DNA of 28,379 nucleotides from CAZMVY01 sp964617875 (GTDB taxonomy: Bacteria > Planctomycetota > Phycisphaerae > UBA1845 > PWPN01): contig CAZUAI010000072.1 of assembly GCA_964617875.1 (NCBI GenBank), positions 1 through 28,379 of the forward strand. The letters are read 5' to 3'. Position numbers and translations under genes: made by a program. The notes beneath the pieces are model-generated. The model searched no databases, was not told where the DNA came from, and worked only from the letters and a program-made list of their open reading frames with translations. Positions 26,297 through 28,379 of the stretch are shown here, piece by piece (position 1 is the stretch's first letter; the number at the start of each line of letters is the position of its first letter).

Positions 26297-26719
26297 GCGC
26301 CGGCCGTTGCGAGGCGTGCGCAGCCGGTCGGGATCGGCACGTGGCCGCAGCCCCGTCTCCGAGAGTACGCGGCTTCCGAAGGCCCCGCATCCTGACTCCA
26401 AATGGGTGTAGCTCGCCGATCGCGCCGTCGCAACATCCTGCAAAAAAAGCACTTGGAAGCAAACACCCCTGAGCGTGTTGGGTCTCTGGAGCCGGCCCAT
26501 TGCCGGCCGGGGGCAAGGGTCGGCCTTTCGACGCGGGCTTGATCGGTCGAAGAAAAGACGCGAATTCTCGGAATCGGGGTAGGCGCAAGGGGGGGGGCAC
26601 TGTTATACTACGAAACCGGCTGGGCGACTGTTGCTTGGCGAGGGTTTCACGGCAACGTCTTCGTGGAAGGAGAGAGTAGCCTCCGCGGGACGCAGGATAC
26701 ATCGAAGGGAGAGAGATTT
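26297..26719. other. Non-coding spacer before the PEP-CTERM gene
   Basis: No gene is supported in this stretch. It contains an A7 run near 26443, a stem around GCCGGC repeats (26490-26512) and an oligo-G run before the promoter-like element. The downstream gene has its Shine-Dalgarno GGGAG at about 26708-26712. Confidence 0.5.
26601..26609 (+). promoter_or_regulatory. Extended -10 promoter element
   Basis: TGTTATACT has the TGn extension and the same TATACT hexamer as the tuf operon promoter. No good -35 is seen, as expected for an extended -10 promoter. It would give a leader of about 100 bases for the PEP-CTERM gene. Confidence 0.45.
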
Positions 26720-27711
26720 ATGGTTTGTTCCAGTTTGCGCGTATTGGCATGTGCGTTGGCGGTTGGCCTGCTGGCGGGGCCGGCCTGGGCCGTGAACATC
26801 GAGACCGTGCCGGTGGGCAATCCGGGCAACGCGGGGGATAGCCGCTACGGCGGCTACGGCTCGGTCGGTTACACCTACAACNNNNNNNNNNGGTGACGGC
26901 GGGGCAGTATTGCGAGTTTCTCAACGCCGTGGCGAAGACCGACACGTACGGGCTGTACAACCCCTATATGTGGTCGGATTCTTACGGCTGCAAGATCCAG
27001 CGGAGCGGCAGTTCCGGCAGTTACACCTACAGCGTGGCGAGCGATTACGCCAATCGCCCGGTGAACTACGTTTCCTGGGGCGACGCGGCGCGGTTTGCCA
27101 ACTGGCTGCACAACGGCCAGCCGACAGGGCCCCAGGATCTGACCACCACGGAGGACGGGGCGTACTTCCTCAACGGAGCGACGAGCGATGCCGCGCTTCT
27201 GGCGGTGACCCGCAAGAGTAACTGGAAGTGGGCGATTCCAACCGAGGATGAGTGGTACAAGGCGGCGTATCACAAGAACGACGGCGTGACGGGCAACTAC
27301 TTCGACTACCCGACGAGCAGCAACAGCGTGCCGGGTCGCGACCTGAACGACGTTTCAGGCAACAACGCGAACTACTACGGGAGTCCGTTCCCGATCCAGT
27401 CGCCGTACTACACGACGGTGGTCGGCGAGTTCCAGAACTCCGACAGCCCCTACGGCACGTTCGACCAGGGCGGCAACGTGTGGGAGTGGAATGAAGCCGT
27501 GCTGTACGGTTCGTATCGCGGCTTGCGGGGCGGGTCGTTCTACTACACCGGCAACTACCTGCCCGCGTCGTATCGCTACAACTACTACCCGACGTACGAG
27601 CACTACGGCGTCGGGTTCCGCGTCTCCGAGGTTCCTGAGCCGGCATCCCTGGCGATACTGGCGTTCGGAGGTATAGGGATGCTCGTAAGGCGAAGGGGGC
27701 TGGGAAGATAG
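26720..27711 (+). CDS. FGE-sulfatase (SUMF1)-domain PEP-CTERM protein, split by an assembly gap
   Basis: A single secreted protein. A signal peptide (VCSSLRVLACALAVGLLAG, cleavage near AWA) is followed by 54 residues up to the gap. The formylglycine-generating-enzyme fold resumes at VTAGQYCEFLNAVA and runs through YVSWGDAARFANWLHN, PTEDEWYKAAYH, QGGNVWEWNEA and LRGGSFYY to FRVSEV. It ends with a PEP-CTERM tail (VPEPASLAILAFGGIGML then RRRGLGR). The 10-N gap breaks the frame: read literally it gives a stop at 26894. True FGE catalytic cysteines in the C-terminal half are missing, so the domain is probably a non-catalytic binding fold. Expected length is about 331 residues. GGGAG precedes the ATG by seven bases. 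Confidence 0.85.
26882..26891. other. Assembly gap of ten Ns inside the PEP-CTERM gene
   Basis: The run of ten Ns joins YTYN to VTAGQ out of frame. Family members read IGKYEVT here. Fourteen missing bases would encode IGKYE together with the G at 26892 and would restore the frame. The N count is therefore probably a placeholder. Confidence 0.8.
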
Positions 27712-27717
27712 CCTTCA

Positions 27718-27816
27718 GCCCGTTAGAGCCTTGATGTGCCGCCGGATCCCATCGGTGCCCATGGCCCCTGATGCCTCGGAATTGACGATGGGTTGCCCAT
27801 GGAGGCTCTAACGGGC
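27718..27816 (+). terminator. Large inverted repeat after the PEP-CTERM gene, possible terminator or REP element
   Basis: GCCCGTTAGAGCCT (27718-27731) and AGGCTCTAACGGGC (27803-27816) are perfect 14-bp inverted complements. Inside, CCCATCG (27748-27754) pairs with CGATGGG (27786-27792), so the 99-base unit can fold as a long bulged hairpin. It begins seven bases after the stop codon. There is no terminal T tract, so it may stabilise the mRNA or be a mobile palindromic repeat. Confidence 0.55.
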
Positions 27817-28070
27817 CAAGCCCTTTGTCTCTTCTGCCCTTTATCCGGGGCGGGCGACAACCCGCGTGTCGCGTATTGGCCGTTCGTCCCGAAGGCGCGA
27901 TGGTCTGCAGGGGCCTTGGCGCATCTACCATCAAGCCCCGCAGGGGCGATGGTCTCCAGCTTTCGCTCGGCGAGACAGTGACGCACTCGGCCGTGTGCCC
28001 CGTTGGGGCACTGCGCCGCCGAACCCTCGGCGCACGACGGACGCAAGGCGCTCAGGAGTCGCGTTGCGTG
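27817..28070. repeat. Repeat-rich non-coding stretch with CCCC-N3-GGGG hairpins
   Basis: ACCATC-AA-GCCCC-GCA-GGGGC-GATGGT (27927-27953) and GTGCCCC-GTT-GGGGCAC (27995-28011) are two hairpins of the same design. The phrase GCGATGGTCT occurs twice (from about 27897 and 27946). No gene is supported. Such palindromic clusters are common between planctomycete genes. Confidence 0.5.
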
Positions 28071-28379
28071 TCAAGGGGAATGCGACTCGCGAATTGTCTT
28101 CGAACCGTGCGCACGCGCCGCAGATGCGGGGATTCCGGCAATGAACCGCATCAGGCAGAGGCCGAACAGCATCATGGCCGTGGCCTCGACGACGCCGGTG
28201 CCGCACGCGCCGCATGGGGGCGGCGTGCTTCCGTCGGTTGGCACGGGATCGGGCGTGGGATCGGTCGGCGGAACGGGTTGTGCGGGAATCGCCTCGAACG
28301 ACACGGTAACCGCTCTGTCCGTGCTCATCGTGACCGTGTTCGTATCGGCCTTCGAAGCGTCGTTGTCCGTGCCCGTCCA
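28071..28379 (-). CDS. C-terminal end of a surface protein with Cys-rich tail and membrane anchor (partial)
   Basis: The frame is open to the window edge, so the N-terminus lies beyond 28379. The visible 102 residues begin in what looks like an extracellular repeat domain (TNTVTMSTDRAVTVSFEAIP, the InlB-B-repeat-like closing strand). A Pro/Asp/Thr linker (PVPPTDPTPDPVPTDGSTPPP) follows, then PCGACGTG and a hydrophobic stretch (VVEATAMMLFGLCLMRFIAG), then a short basic tail. This CGxCGxG-plus-TM design resembles a C-terminal sorting signal different from PEP-CTERM, and similar to MYXO-CTERM-type tails. It is a probable cell-surface protein. Confidence 0.6.
   Translation of the reverse strand, partial: WTGTDNDASKADTNTVTMSTDRAVTVSFEAIPAQPVPPTDPTPDPVPTDGSTPPPCGACGTGVVEATAMMLFGLCLMRFIAGIPASAARAHGSKTIRESHSP

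Noticed and set aside
26404..26450. GGGTGTAGCTCGCC, which resembles the start of a tRNA
   Set aside because: No acceptor partner, anticodon stem or T arm could be fitted downstream.

Overview
The window comes from a high-GC bacterium that is almost certainly a planctomycete, probably close to the Phycisphaerae. The evidence is the set of secreted proteins with PEP-CTERM tails, lamin-tail domains and duplicated dockerin-like EF-hands (FDxDGDVDxxDF), together with divergent but recognisable core ribosomal genes. The placement is an inference from protein character; no rRNA is present.

Left flank (1-6130): three cell-surface or secreted protein genes. The first is the end of a lamin-tail PEP-CTERM protein that looks frameshifted. 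The second is a 954-residue lamin-tail, dockerin-like and Cthe_2159-type beta-helix fusion. The third is a secreted protein with a dockerin-like tail. A 736-base non-coding stretch full of hairpins follows, then a coiled-coil protein with a C-terminal membrane anchor.

Centre (6320-21335): one long translation and transcription cluster on the plus strand behind a clear sigma-70-like promoter: tRNA-Thr(GGT), tuf, rpmG, tRNA-Trp(CCA), secE, nusG, rplK, rplA, rplJ, rplL, rpoB, rpoC, rpsL. The genes supply elongation factor Tu, the L11/L1/L10/L12 parts of the ribosomal stalks, the RNA polymerase core, its factor NusG, a Sec translocon subunit and S12. Three of the gaps (rplK-rplA, rplJ-rplL, rplL-rpoB) hold strong hairpins that could act in attenuation, RNA processing or autogenous control. 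rpsL follows rpoC without rpsG or fusA, and S12 carries Arg at position 88, where Lys-to-Arg is a classical streptomycin-resistance change.

Right flank (21551-28379): a minus-strand pair made of a dual-specificity-type phosphatase and a GH13 amylase-family enzyme; a divergent RlmN-like radical-SAM methyltransferase; a previously unlisted small protein gene of 54 codons behind its own promoter; a two-TM coiled-coil protein; a formylglycine-generating-enzyme-like PEP-CTERM protein cut by a 10-N assembly gap; a repeat-rich non-coding stretch; and the C-terminal end of another surface protein on the minus strand.

I found no CRISPR array, insertion sequence, phage or defence system. Most of the window is a conserved housekeeping operon. 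The points most worth following are the natural S12 Arg88, the structured intergenic RNAs, the small ORF with its promoter, the phosphatase-amylase pair and the unusual surface-protein architectures.
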